Part shown: positions 28,750-40,962 of the stretch, piece after piece
Layout: each line of letters starts with the position of its first letter
Numbering within the stretch: the first letter of the stretch is position 1
From: Amphirosellinia nigrospora
Lineage: Eukaryota; Ascomycota; Sordariomycetes; Xylariales; Xylariaceae
Reading direction: 5' to 3'
Length of the DNA: 64,000 nucleotides
Assembly (NCBI GenBank): GCA_004123355.1
Contig: SCHM01000004.1
Span: 1,736,001-1,800,000, forward strand
Notes under the pieces: generated by a model
Told to the model about the DNA's origin: nothing
The model's input: the letters and a program-made list of their open reading frames with translations, nothing else
Databases searched by the model: none
Translations under genes and position numbers: made by a program

Positions 28750-29419
28750 TGTGAGACGACGGTGAGGAAGAGCGGGGAGGAAATGGCAAACTCAGTCCCG
28801 TCTAGACAACGTATGTGCTGTTTCCGTTGCAGGGCACTCTCGTGGTGGGCTCGTCTTATCGAGCTATGGGAAATGGACGGGGTGTTGTTGGCTAGCTGTG
28901 ATTGATGATGTCCTTATGCCAGGCTGAGGTTATTGGATACAGCTGTAGCAGCAAGGCAAACACACACTGGCGCGGCAAGCTTTAGACTCTTGCAGGGATA
29001 TGTATAGTGTTAGCTAATGGGTGACCTAGGGTGGTTACGCTGTGGGTACCTAAGTAGATACCTCAGCATTGAGCTCCAGTTGGTGCGACGCAAGGTTACA
29101 GGGAGGTAAAGAGGTAGGTACTACTTTGGTGCCATTGCCCCTCCATCCCATCTATCATATTCCATTCCTTGTCGTAAGCTGCCTGCCCGACTATCACCAT
29201 CGCCAATAATACTGGCCGGTTCAACACCACTGAGCTGTGCTTTATAAACCCTCTTTGTTTTCTTGCTCGAGCGCCTACGTAACAACAATACTTCTCTACA
29301 ACGTTTTCAGAGGCACATGTCCAAGCTGCCTATTGTATACGTTTTGCGCCTAGGCAACCTATCTCGAGTCCACCGGCGTTAGAGCCTCCATATTTTGCCC
29401 TCGTAGACAGACGACCATC
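28750..29419. promoter_or_regulatory. Divergent promoter region of Pup3 and the UBX gene
   Basis: 670 bp between two divergent genes of the ubiquitin-proteasome pathway. A TACCTAAGTAGGTA-like element lies near 29047-29060. No confident TATA box or perfect Rpn4-type site (GGTGGCAAA) is visible; the nearest match is ATGGCAAA at about 28783. Shared control is an inference from position only. Confidence 0.4.
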
Positions 29420-30922
29420 ATGGCGACAAATGTGAAGGTTGTCGGAACGGATCTGAGGCAGGTCACGATCAAGGTCAACCCTGGCACATACCTTACCGAG
29501 GTCCTGGAACAAGCATGCACCAAGCTCAAGATCTCGAACCATAAGTACCTATTAAAGCATAAGCAACGACAGCTTGACCTGTCCCAGACATTCCGGACGT
29601 CGGGCCTGATTCCAGGTGCTAGGCTGGAACTCGTCGTCCGGGCGAACACGCCGTCTGCCATCAATGTCGCACTACAACTCCCATCACCTGAATCCGGTGC
29701 CTTCCCCCCGCATGGCCGTGTAAGCGAGAAACTACCGAGCGACCTGACGATATGGCAAGTATTACGCCAGTTTGAGAGCGGCAAGGCAAGCGCCGGAAAG
29801 AACCTGAACATCACCGCCAGAGGGATTCCGCAGACAAGCAATGGGACGCAAGCAGGTAGCGGGCAGCTGTATTACGAGACGCCGAATATCGTTATAGAGA
29901 AGCGGACGCTGTCGACGTTTGTCGACTTCCAGAAGACCTTATCACAGCTTGGGTATAACTCGGGTGGTGTCCTAATGCGCTTGTCCTTCCAGAAGACGGA
30001 CCAGCTCCTATCTGATGCTATGAGGGAGATTGAAGAGTACTTTAAATCAGATGAACAAGAAAATACACCGCAGAAAAACGAGGAAGCCAGCACGGATGAT
30101 AAGTCGGCGAGCGAGCCTTTGGCTCCCCCAAGCGAGGCCGATGCTTCGGTACCGGCTCCAACTGAAGCCGTCCCACCAGCCGCCACAACAAAAGACCCCC
30201 CAGCTACTCAAGATACCGCCGATACCGATGCTATGGACGTTGACGAAGAAATATCATCATCCGGGCTCCGGCCCGTTACAATTTTCTCGGCTCCTGCATC
30301 ATCCACCCCAGTGGCAGCTCTGCGGCCTGACGCCGAAGAAGACTACGCACCCGACATTAGCCACGCAAAGGCGCACCAGAGGCTCCTGAAGTCGTTGGGA
30401 GAGAACAAGCGGCTCCTCTCGGACCGAGAGCTCGAGGAAAAGGCAGCCGCGGAAGAGGCAAAGGTAGCCGCCGTCAAATCCATCAAGATCAAGGTGCGGT
30501 TCCCCGACAACTACTCAGCCGAGTGGACATTTGGGCCGGAAGACACCGGCGCAAGTCTCTACGGCGAGGTCAGGGGCGTCATGGCAAACAGCTCTGTGTC
30601 TTTTCGACTAGTGCTCCCCGGCGCGCGGACTGTCATCAAGGATGATGCGAGTAGCAAGCTAATCAAGGGGTATGGGCTGAACGCGAACACGCTTGTCAAT
30701 TTTACGTGGAATGATGATGTGCCAGCGGATATCAGGCGGCAACCCTTCCTCAAGGGCAGCGCAGCGGGACAGGCGCAGGAGGTCTTCGTGCCCGAAGTCC
30801 CTGAAATCGAAGTCAAGCAAGAAGGGCCAAGTGTACCAGTGCAGGCGCCCGCGCCGAGGAACGACAGCGAAGGCTCCGGTTTTAAGAAACCCAAATGGCT
30901 TAAGGGCTTTGGCAAGAAGTAA
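29420..30922 (+). CDS. TUG/ASPL-like UBX-domain protein (Ubx4 family)
   Basis: Probable cofactor of the AAA ATPase Cdc48/p97. Single exon, 500 residues, no break. Residues about 5-75 form the N-terminal TUG ubiquitin-like domain (VNPGTYLTEVLEQACTKL, LKHKQRQLDLSQTFR, GARLELV). A second ubiquitin-like segment follows (LPSDLTIWQVLRQFESG), then FVDFQKTLSQLGYNSGGVLM. An acidic, proline- and alanine-rich linker spans about 210-305. The C-terminal UBX domain, about 345-430, starts with KIKVRFPDNYSAEWTF and includes the SVSFRLVLPGARTV strand. The tail is basic (KKPKWLKGFGKK). Family members in yeast act in ER-associated degradation with Cdc48. It is divergent from Pup3. Confidence 0.9.
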   Translation: MATNVKVVGTDLRQVTIKVNPGTYLTEVLEQACTKLKISNHKYLLKHKQRQLDLSQTFRTSGLIPGARLELVVRANTPSAINVALQLPSPESGAFPPHGRVSEKLPSDLTIWQVLRQFESGKASAGKNLNITARGIPQTSNGTQAGSGQLYYETPNIVIEKRTLSTFVDFQKTLSQLGYNSGGVLMRLSFQKTDQLLSDAMREIEEYFKSDEQENTPQKNEEASTDDKSASEPLAPPSEADASVPAPTEAVPPAATTKDPPATQDTADTDAMDVDEEISSSGLRPVTIFSAPASSTPVAALRPDAEEDYAPDISHAKAHQRLLKSLGENKRLLSDRELEEKAAAEEAKVAAVKSIKIKVRFPDNYSAEWTFGPEDTGASLYGEVRGVMANSSVSFRLVLPGARTVIKDDASSKLIKGYGLNANTLVNFTWNDDVPADIRRQPFLKGSAAGQAQEVFVPEVPEIEVKQEGPSVPVQAPAPRNDSEGSGFKKPKWLKGFGKK

Positions 30923-31348
30923 AGCTACTGTGTTTAAGAACGGGAATCACAGTTGTAGTAAGAAAGGAAACCATTTTTGAGTAATTACATCTCTGAAAGG
31001 AGAACAGACGCATTGTCAGCATCAGCTCGGAGTTTAGTGGTTAGCGTCGTTTAAGGTACTCATTTCACAAGCAGTGCACAGATGATTGATTTTGAGGGCG
31101 TGATGACTTCTCATTGTAGACGTGGAAGTAAATAACGGCTGGGTATGAGATTTTTGGTATCTCGCGTTCATTTTCGTGTCGTAGTAACTTCGTAGGCTTA
31201 ACTACCCGCCTCGACCGATCCCATACTGTGGGATAACAGGTCCATCCCGAAATGATGTTGACGCCAGACCGAACTAGTTTTGAATTCCCGACTCACTCCG
31301 TCCCTTTTCCATGTTTTACTTAGAATGACGAGTTGACGAGTTGACATT
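30923..31348. other. Convergent 3' flanks of the UBX and eL36 genes
   Basis: No gene seen. The open frame at 31198-31398 on the minus strand overlaps the last exon of eL36 in another frame and is not used. Confidence 0.5.
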
Positions 31349-32142
31349 TTAGTGGCCGACACGACGAGACTCAGCGATGACACGTTGGAGCTCATCAACC
31401 TATATTATCATCAGCTATCGCTCTCGCATTATCAACTTGGTATGCATTGTAGACTGACCTTCTTCTTGCCACGTTGGAAAGAACCGAGCCTCTTCTTGGC
31501 TAGCTTGCGAGCACGCTATAATCTCATGATTAGTCGATTGTCACTCGCTGGATCCCACGTATGTTGAGACTCACCTTATCTTTCGAGTTACGGAGGAGCT
31601 CAATAACTCTGCGCTCATAGGGGGCGAGGCCCATAACCTCACGGACTCTGCACAATCAGTCAGTCAAAGGTGTTTCCCACCACGACGCTCCAATTCCGCC
31701 AGGAAGGAGGGTAGACAGGAACGTACACATCGCGAACGTGGGCGGTGCGGCGGCTGAGGTGTCCCTTGGTGCGGGAAACACGCTTCTTGTTGACGCGAGC
31801 CGTCGTTTTCTAGTTCGAGGGTATCCAAGCGTCAGTCTAAAGTGTCCATCTCTGCCATGACTTTGCAAAGAAAATAGAAGCAAAGAGAGCAGGATCCTCC
31901 ACGAGGTGAGACGTGTAGAACTGATCGCCCGAAACGGGCGGAGGATTGCTCCCCACGACGGAACCGATGGAGGTTTGTTGGATTGTTGGATTGTTGAGTT
32001 GGAGGGGTTCGGGGAAGGTGTGTGTTTTAAAGTCTTACATATCCTTTCTATTTTACGCAATTCGTCAGTTCTCGCTGGGCACAGCATGGCATGGATAAGA
32101 GGGGAGAGGAAGACTCACGTCGAGACCGCGTGCGAGCGCCAT
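31349..32142 (-). CDS. rpl36: 60S ribosomal protein L36 (eL36)
   Basis: Large-subunit ribosomal protein. Six minus-strand exons: 32142-32119, 32047-32039 (9 nt, coding KGY), 31809-31727, 31647-31575, 31515-31459, 31399-31349; 98 residues, fully in phase. Protein landmarks: MALARGLDKGYKTTARV, RVSRTKGHLSRRTAHVRD, MGLAPYERRVIELLRNSKDK, RARKLAKKRLGSF and IAESRRVGH at the end. The microexon is needed to give the conserved GLnKGhKTT-like N-terminus. It is flanked by a TAG acceptor and a GTAAGA donor. Splitting a 98-residue gene into six exons is typical of fungal ribosomal protein genes. No frameshift. Confidence 0.94.
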
Positions 32143-33365
32143 CTTGCCGGTGTTGCTGTGGTCGTTAGTAACGGTGGTGGGTGGAAGAGATGGTTGACGA
32201 TTGACGGTAGATAGGATATTCTGGGCGAGGAGGATTTTTGGTGTGCGAAATAATTAACCGAATTTGCCCGGCGGGTTCGAAAGCCCCACTTGTGGGCGCC
32301 CCCGATAAAGCTTTATCGATGCGGCTGGGTATTTGATACCTAGGTACCTAATTTGATAGCTGACAGTTACGTTCCCCACTTGCTGCAAGTGCCTCTTCTA
32401 GGTAGCCTAGTGGATTGAACCTTGAACCGGGTCCTCCAATCCGCGTCTTTGTTGATGTTGTGGTTCATTAATTTTATCATGGACGTCAAACAGGCGTAAC
32501 ACGAACCGTATCTCTGCGTCTGGTATATCTGCTCTCGTCATGTTGCGTTCAACCTCGAGGGTCTGCAACACGACGAATGCGAACAATCTCGTCTCTCGAC
32601 AACCCTTGTTATTGCGTTGTTGCGGCGTTTGCGTCACCTCGCCCAGACATCTCACATGTTTATCTATGTATGTACTAGTCTCTGGAAATGTAAATGCGGA
32701 TCGCCATTTGCCATATCGGAATGTCCCTAGTTATCGTGCTTGACCTCTGCAGTTATGACGCAGCTCCTCATATGTTTCCGCAAGCTCCGCGACTTTGTGT
32801 CACATCCTCATAGCCATTGACCGTCCTCAAACGAGAAAGAACTTGGAATTATGAAAGTGAAATCTTCTGGGCCGGAGCAGGAAACCGGCGCGGACACTGC
32901 ATCGTTCCTCCACCCCTTTTTTTCTTACTCTCGCTTCGAAGCTTTTGTTAGCAGAAGCTGTAAGGTTAGGTGTAGGAAAGCGCACCTATCCTATTGCAGT
33001 TGTTTTTCTTTCCATCGTCTCTGCTCTCTGCCCTCAGGTACCAAGCTCCGCCCAATGAGTTCGTTCGCTCTTTCCGTGCATGCTAGCCCAGACACCAGGC
33101 GTACATCCTACCTACCTCTTACCGATGAACTACCTAATAGACGAGGAGCTTACATCTTCCGACTCGTCTTCTACCTCGCCATTGTCTCCTTCGTGTCGAT
33201 AATTATGTTTTGAACCTGACCCGGCCTGTGGGCTCTTTTTTGTTTTTTTGTTTGGTTTTTTGCTCTATCGATCGACCTCTTTGGAGTTTTGGAACCCAAC
33301 GCTACATCGTCATATTTTCTTGGTCCTCATCTTAGTGGGCACCGTTTTCTTGCCTCAACTACGGT
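32143..33365. promoter_or_regulatory. Divergent promoter region of eL36 and the RhoGEF
   Basis: 1.2 kb between divergent genes. A perfect TACCTAGGTA palindrome occurs near 32338-32347. The 300 bp before the RhoGEF are rich in CT and poly-T runs (about 33236-33260), likely its leader. An open frame of 120 codons at 32851-33213 has no conserved domain and could be untranslated leader or an upstream ORF. Confidence 0.4.
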
Positions 33366-36193
33366 ATGCCTCTCACCACCTCGACAAGCAATTCGCCTCG
33401 GCCATACCTACGAAGTGAGTCTTTGCGTGTCGCGAGAGGCAAGAGCTGGGTCAAGTCTCTGACGACGCCGACAACACTAAAGTTCAATCGGACTGACCCG
33501 AACCTCGGACTCGATTGTTTTGAACTTCTACAAGACGACAGTGAGGATATTTGGAAAGCCTTGGATGATATAGCTGCTTTCCGCCTAAGTTTAGAGAACG
33601 ACGATGAAGCAACAAGGTGCTCCATAAATCTACCTAGGTTCTCTGTTTGCCAAGATGACAGCAGCAGTGCCGATGAGCCTGAAGAGTTCTCAGTATCAGC
33701 ATCCCAGCCGTTTCATAAGTGGATGAAAACCTTGCACAGGCGAGCAAACCGCGGCAGTGCCAGAAGCCAAACTGCAGAGCAATTGCCCGAGTGCTTATTT
33801 ACAGAGAGCCGCATAGGAATCAATGGCCATAGAAAATCGTCATCGGGCTCTTCTTTCGGGTTTGTCGCCGCCGTAAAGAGCGCTACCGTAAGTCTAGCAA
33901 GTGCGAGTGTAAGAACTCGCCAGCCGAGATACGCCGCCAGGTCTTCTATCCATACGAGGACAGATCACAGTAGTCGAGGCTCCATTTCCGCCAGAGAATG
34001 TCCGAAGATAGCGTTTGTTTCGATAGATGTTTACACACAGACCCAGCAGTGGCAGAACGCCTACTGCAGCGCCGACGGATACTCGAGGAGCTCATCACCA
34101 CAGAAGAAAGTTATATTGGTGATGTCAGGTTTCTTATGAACGTGCGTTCAACCTACCGTCCCATCATCATAGCTACTAACATGCCCAAGGTCTATGTCAC
34201 TATCTTAGCTTCTTTACCCACACAACACCCCGGTCTTCGATCTTCGATTAACCAAAACTTGACGGACATTATCGAGCTCCACGAAGAAATTCTTGGCGAG
34301 CTGCATCATATAGTCCCCGACTCCGAGTTTACCCAGTTCGAACATATTGCGGCGAAGCCAAGCACGCTCCCAAGCCAACAGCATCACCCGCTGGCATAGC
34401 CTAGATTCCGTCCCAGAAGACAGGGGAGGGGGGTCATGGTTGCATAGCGTCCCTGGCGCGGTCGCTGAACCGAGTATTGCAGCTGGGGTTGCTCAAATTT
34501 TTGGGAACAAGGTAATATCGGATATCTCCAAGAAGCGGTCAGGATTAAGCTGTGTAACTGACCAGATGTGCTGACGAATCCTAGATAAATCGCTTCCTCA
34601 TCTACGAAGAGTATGGAGCAAGATATGAGCTAATGATCAAAGATGTGGCAACTACCCATCGCATGCTCCCACACTGGGGAAATTATCAGAAAGGTATTGA
34701 GGCATTGGCCGCTTCGCTCAGTGCCGCCAATAATCATCCGGGCCATTCTCGGAAGTCCCTAACCATAGGCGACCTATTAGTCAAAGTAAGGTTCATAACA
34801 ATATCTCAGAAAGCTAGTTAGCTAACGTGAATAGCCTATACAACGAATCTGCAGATACCCTCTTCTCTTTTCCGAGCTTCTAAAATACACACCGGTGTGC
34901 GACTGCCCTAGTTCTTATATGGAGATCGAGAGTGTACTCATAAGACTCCGTGAAACTACGGCTGAGATCAATCAGGCCACAGACGACCCCGGAGTTAAGG
35001 CCTCGTTGGAACAAACCTGGGTGCTCCAAGATCGACTCGTATTTCCTAACCAAGTAAGTGAATCTGATTCAGTGATCTTTGCCACTGCTAATTTCATCAG
35101 AGCCCGTGTGCCACTTCTAAAAGCACTATCCGTTCGTTTGGCCGGATACGTTTATGTGGTGCCTACATGTCTGCTGGCAAACTAGAGATGGTGTGACGGG
35201 CCAATATGTGGTTTCACTTCTCTATAGAGATTGCCTATGCCTCGCTACGGTCAGCAAATCCGACCAATTATACACAATCCAAGCGTGTATTAGTTTGGAT
35301 AGCATCAAAGTCGAAGAAGCCGATAATGGACGGGTGAGTATTTTGGTAAACCGGTGTGTCTTTGATCGAATAAGTGCTAATCGAGCCGGCTTGCAATGCC
35401 ACACGGCACCCTTTTCTTGGAAACTTGTCTTCGAGTGCGACCACCAGCTCTATGAGATGATTATGACAGCTTGTTCTCAAAAAGAAGGAATAGAGTGGCG
35501 CACACGCCTGTCCGACGTGAAACAGTTTGGAAACCGTGAGCAATCAAGTTCGGCATTCTACAGCTTGAACTTCCTCCCTATTAAAAGCCTCGGGACGGTG
35601 TTTAGAAAACCAGGTGAGTGTTCAAAGCTTAATCATCTAACATCCACTCACATATACTAGGGTCGGTGGCTCGTCGCCTCTCTATCCATCGGGCCACAAC
35701 CATCGGTCCCAAGTCTTCACTATGTCAAGTCGTTCTCAGAAATACAACTCCCGCCCAGGATACCACAGCTCCCAGTCTACCGTCCCCGATCAACCGTTCA
35801 CAGTCACTCCTAACCACAAATTCTCGAGTACCAGTTCTCGCGCCACCTCGGGCTGAACGAGCTCGCCTTGAAGCATTGTTAGCGGACGTCTGGAGTCGTA
35901 AGGTCCTACCATATCCCGGCATCACAGCGCGGTCAAGAAGTGAACATCGTGTGCGCAGTTCGGCGTCAACCATGATGCGTAAGCTCAGTGCTGCCAGTCT
36001 CACCAACCCGTTTGCGAAGCGCTCTGCTAGTGCCTCCAATTTCATGCACACTGAGGATAACGAGCAAATGCCTCATGTGGACAGTTTTCTCGATTCGCTT
36101 GTTAGCGTGAATTGCGATGCTCTAACACCTCCAGAACAGAAGTTATGGAAGGTAGCTCACTACAACGATTGCCAATCATTCGTGATGAGATAG
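33366..36193 (+). CDS. RhoGEF with Dbl-homology and pleckstrin-homology domains
   Basis: Predicted exchange factor for a Rho/Cdc42-type GTPase in cell polarity. Exons: 33366-34141, 34190-34511, 34585-34785, 34835-35053, 35101-35333, about 35386-35613, 35661-36193; about 837 residues. Residues 1-220 are a serine-rich, low-complexity N-terminus. The DH domain starts at RRRILEELITTEESYIGDV and continues through LPTQHPGLRSSINQNLTDII, YEEYGARYELMIKDVA, and the signature PIQRICRYPLLFSELLK. The PH-like part includes QLYTIQACISL and GLQCHTAPFSWKLVFECD. The tail is basic and serine-rich. Four one-base slips: near 33990, near 34349 (gain), at about 35164 (C lost) and at the exon 6 start. The C-terminus is uncertain: a shift near 36120 would extend it to 36462. 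Confidence 0.85.
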
Positions 36194-38664
36194 AGAGATC
36201 AAGCAGCGGCAGTAGTGTTTCCCAAGCAGCCGATGCTACTACACCAGAAGGCACTGTGCGACGAATAGACATGGCAAAAGTGGAGACGATTTGGGGCGAT
36301 GAGAAGGGAGTGAGCACCTCATCTCTTCAAACATCATCCACGCGCGGTGTTCGTCATCAAGAGGCGCCACCATCGATCAAGCCCTCTCCATATCCTCGTC
36401 TGACACAAGTCGGCAAGTCGCACCATGCATCCACGGCTTCAATCCAGCAGGGGACCGCATAAGCACCTCCAGATCTAGTAGCAGATGGACTCGAGTCGGC
36501 GCCATCAACAGGGGGCTCCAAGCTTTGGGAAGCCGCAGTTTCTTCCATTAAGGATAAATGATTTGTATACGCTGAGAAGGTAAGCGCGGTTTTGTTGTTG
36601 AGCGTTGATATGGGAGTTTGGCTGGCTTGGCTACAAAATGATACCACTCTCTTTTTACTACTTCTCCTATCACGTAACGAGATGACATCTGTAACCAGGG
36701 TCGTAACCTGCACAGATGACGGCCCTAGACTGGGAGTCTGAAGCAGTGTGAAACATACTGCACAGGCTGACGGACACATCACTTAGTCTCGACGAGAGAC
36801 GCGCAACTGGATATGCCATAACAAATGAAAATAACTATACGAACCCGTAGACCACCTGATCTATCGTCAACTTGTGCTAGTCGTATGATTTGACATGTAC
36901 TAAAAAAGTGCTCTGATTTTCAGGAACTGAACCTGCTACGGTCACAGGTTCGGAAGCTCCCGCCCCATTGAGGTTTTGGCCGTCACTTGGTAACCCTAGT
37001 CGGTAGTTCCTAAACCGCTTTTGGGCATTCACACGTGTATTTAGATGCACGTAGATGATGCATTGCTGGCCTGTATCAGCAATGTCTCCCTGTGTGACGT
37101 AGATGGGACGGGAAAGAAGACTACAGAAATGTGGCCTGCCGGCTTATTTTAGCAGGGCTCAGCCGGCAGTATACCTAGGTACTGTGGAGAAATGCGCTGG
37201 TGAGCGTAGCTAGGCAGACCCAGGTACCGCCAGACGCGCGGGGTACCACCTTGATCCATGATGTGCCGCTTTTAGCCAGGGCTTGTGGATAAACTGGTTG
37301 GATGGTCAAGGTAAAGTTATACAACGCTCAATACGTCAAATACCGTAAATGCAAGGTAACTAATTGAAAGGAACAGTTTTCGTTTTAAAACGGATTTTAT
37401 TAGTTACGGAGCTTCAAGTTCACATGTTGCAATCTACAATAAATGATCGAACCCTCTAATGCCGCAGATCGTGCTAAGTAATGCAATCATGGACACTGAT
37501 TTTATTAATACCAGTTATCTATAGAGGTTTTATTATAGTTGATATTATATCCGTCATTTGTTTATTGAAGTGTGCGATGCGATGATTTCCTGGGAAGTCA
37601 ACCCAGGTGCTCTCGAGGCAATGTTCGATACTTTCGGTATCCTATATACTAATTTGTACGATGCTAGAAATGATGCCTACTACGTTCTGCGCTCCTGCTA
37701 ATAATTGCGGTTACTGACGGACAGGAAATGGAATTAGAGCCTACCAGTAAGGATCTCTTCTCAACCTTCTCTGCTATTGCTCGCAGTGCGAGGCAAACTA
37801 CGGCTGGAGAAGAGTGGCAGCCTTCGAAGAATCTTGTCGTCAAGTCAAGGCGGAGAAAACGGCTCGCCACAGGGCTTCGACGGGCTGCAAGAACAGAAAG
37901 GAGAAGACAAGAACGTAACGCGTGGATCTACATCGATGGCCGGTAGTACGTACGAGCCACGGCGACGGGACTAGTGGCATGCCCATCGGTGTTGACTGCA
38001 CCGGTGCAGCCCAGGCAATGTGCTTGTCTCAGAAGAGCCTGTGCTATTGAAGACCTCAAAGGGACTGTGGCATTCCCGACCAAAGATACGGCGCTAGAGA
38101 ACGAAGTCTGAGATGGCGCAGGTCCGAGCAGTGAGCTGCAGAGCTGCAGTAACGAAAATAGTTGTAGTAATGGCCCGACTTGGTAGATTAGTTGTTGTGA
38201 GGACATAGATCGGCTGCAATTAACCTCATACGGAAGCTACCTTAAAGAACGAGTTAGATTTGTATTATTCAAAAATGCAACTAGTCATGAAGCCGTTGTA
38301 ACAAGACGAGCTACACAATCCATTATTACCAAACCTTGGGAGAAAAGTATATCTTTAAGTATATACTAAGTAGGTATCATGATATAACCTCTTCAGCTCC
38401 CACTTCCATAAGAGTACGCCAGGTAGAGTACTTAATAAATGCATATCTGTTCGGGCGAAGCGATTTTAATAAATACGAAAGCTATTTATCATACTGGCAC
38501 GACCATGAACCTTGGATCACGGACTGGTACGATATTCGTCCGGGTTGTATTGGTAATCCCCATGCCGCGGAGCAGGAAAACTGCATAAAGCAATGCTGCC
38601 GCGTATACAATGACTCAACTCAGTGAATAGAGTTTCGACACGAACGTTCCCTTCTAGGAATGGG

Positions 38665-38673
38665 TATATAAAG
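38665..38673 (+). promoter_or_regulatory. TATA-like box
   Basis: TATATAAAG lies about 175 bp before an ATG at 38846 and is followed by a pyrimidine-rich stretch, as in fungal core promoters. The downstream gene is uncertain. Confidence 0.3.
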
Positions 38674-38845
38674 AGCTCATTGCTCCCACTTTACCTCTCT
38701 AATTGACATTGTCACCCACCTTCTCTCCCAACACATTGTTGGTTAGGCGCACTATCACATCATAACCTCGGCCGGTTCTACATTAGTTACGCGAGCCCGC
38801 TACCCTATTATTACCTAAAAACGTTACCGATTAAATTTACGCGTC

Positions 38846-39216
38846 ATGGGTGTGCTTTCTAAAATTGCAACAATCCCTATATACGCCATAGAGATTTGCG
38901 CTTTACTGGCCATTGGTTTAATGGTGTGGGCCCAGCTCTAGAACCTCCCGCACACCTTGGCATCTTCGGTCGGGTTGCTTATTATACTTTTCATCGTCGA
39001 TTCAGGGACCACTTCGTCCCTTTTGGCACTATTGGGCTTCTCCACGAAGGCTTTCATATTCTTAAAGGAGACTTGCATGGCCCTCTCTGGCTTAACAATC
39101 TGATTTTGCTTTCGGGTACTTGGCTCTTTGCTTTTACCGTAACAAGAATGGAGGCAATCAATATAGTAATCAGCCATATACTGAGGACGAGGAGAAGCTA
39201 TGGACCGAAGGGATGA
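38846..39216 (+). CDS. Possible small membrane protein, structure unresolved
   Basis: The ATG at 38846 opens a frame with one hydrophobic helix (PIYAIEICALLAIGLMVW) that stops at about 38940. After that stop the same frame continues with two hydrophobic segments (SVGLLIILFIV, LLALLGFSTKAFIFL), while another frame stays open from 38896 to 39216. A TATA-like box and pyrimidine-rich leader lie upstream. It could be a real gene with an unrecognised intron or a sequencing error, or chance. I do not recognise a family. Confidence 0.22.
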
Positions 39217-40954
39217 CAAGACGCGAGTTCTTGAAGCGCAAACGTGGGTAAATACGGGTTTATCAGCGCGGTGAAGAGACCAGTGGCGGTCTCATGTTAT
39301 GCGCCGGCAACACGAGAGCATTTTCACTGATGCGCCGAGCATTCAATTCCCCGCGGCTACCGAGTAACTATGAACTTCGAAGAGACCAACGACAAGTAAT
39401 GTTAGACTGCAGATGGGCCTGTTCAGATTGTCCGACGTATTCGAAAAGCAAAAACGCGGTCAAAGCATCTACCTTTTTTCTGGCGAATCTTTCTTCCAAC
39501 CACATCATCTGGACAATTATTATCAGACTTGCTTCTTTTGATCCATCAAAATGGTGTCCTCGGTAAGGCTAGCGAGAAGTAAACGCCAAAGTCTCCGTTT
39601 TATACTCAATTGCCTCGTCTAGACACAACTAGCTTTCCCTTAGTCATCTAGTTACTACTCGATTGCCCAGTCTACAGATCATCACCACAATCAGGAAGAG
39701 TCATCACGGTTGCGAATACGGATCTATACATAATCGGCCCATTACGCCAGAGGGAATCCATTTCAGAGTGGTCACTCTTCCAGTAGGTTTGGCTGGCCCT
39801 ACACATCCTCGACTCTCATCAAAATCCGGTCATTGTTCTACTGGTAAATCCATCTGCGAGGGGTCGCCAGTTCCAGGAGGTTAGACTGGGCCCTCCGCTA
39901 CCCTTTCCGCTAGGCCTCGTTGTTTTATCTGCGTTGCTTTTCGTCGTTGTTGACGGCGATCTGCGAATGAGGGCATTCGCGTTTGGGGGGTTTTACCGGT
40001 GTGAGCACGAGGTATCCTGGAACCATGGGAGGAGGTATACCGGCCAAGCAAATGTGTGAGGGCGTGGTAAAGCGATACGTGGGTGCAGACTGAAATGTGC
40101 TTGGAGGATGCTGAATGTAAAGACCACAGCTATGATATGTTGAGTCATACGGCAAGATCTTGGTTCTATTATATGTGTATAAGTATATATAACAGCATAC
40201 CACGCCCCATGCCCCCGCGTACGGAGATCCTCGCATGGCGTTAAACAGAACAACAACAGTACTTGCTAATCTCACTATACAGGGGCCATAAACTAATTGG
40301 AATCCATCTTTTTGAAGGTACTTCTAATCCTACCTAATTTTACGCGTGTTAGATGTAAAACAAGAATCGTAGCGATAAAGCTGATTCCTCCTGCGATACC
40401 GTTACTTATACTAAACAGGGGGACGTGGGGTAGTCACCTGACATCCATGGACTGGAGCGATTGTAACGGATAGGGCACCTCATATATTACCTAGTTTTTA
40501 GCTGCTTATTTAGTTACCACAGTTAGATAGAGGGGAAGCCTCCGCATAGCGTATTGTAGCTGTCTAAAAGGTGCAGCTATTAATGTTGTAGGCTGGATGG
40601 AGCAGGCTACATAGAAATTACTGTGAGAGTAGCCGTTTTGAGGACCGTTTCTCTCTGGATAAAATAATTATGCATAAATGTCACGGTACCTACAGTTCCA
40701 CAGTCACCTGACTGGTCACTGGCTGAGCCAAGCCTGAGCAAAAGCGACAAGCGCGCTAAGCCTAATGTATCGTGCGCCTAGAACCTGCTACCCTGTGGGT
40801 AAGCGGGGGGTTGGTGCTTTGTTTGCACTGCGGCAGGAAGGAGCGCAGCTGCGATGACGTGGTGTCTGCCACACAATGATGGAATGCAAACTAGAGCAGG
40901 AAACGACAGCTTTCAGCTCTCTTATTTGAAGCTCCCCCAAAAGCCAATTTTCTC

Positions 40955-40962
40955 TCCCCTCA
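40955..40962 (+). promoter_or_regulatory. CCCCT stress-element-like site before Rtc3
   Basis: TCCCCTCA, which contains the STRE core CCCCT, lies about 130 bp before the Rtc3 start codon. A TGACGT (CRE-like) core lies near 40855. Yeast Rtc3 is stress-induced; extending that to this site is inference from a short motif. Confidence 0.22.

Noticed and set aside
32265-32300. GGGTTCGAAAGCCCC resembling a tRNA B-box
   Set aside because: The spacing is wrong by a base and no A-box lies upstream; it is more likely a chance hairpin.
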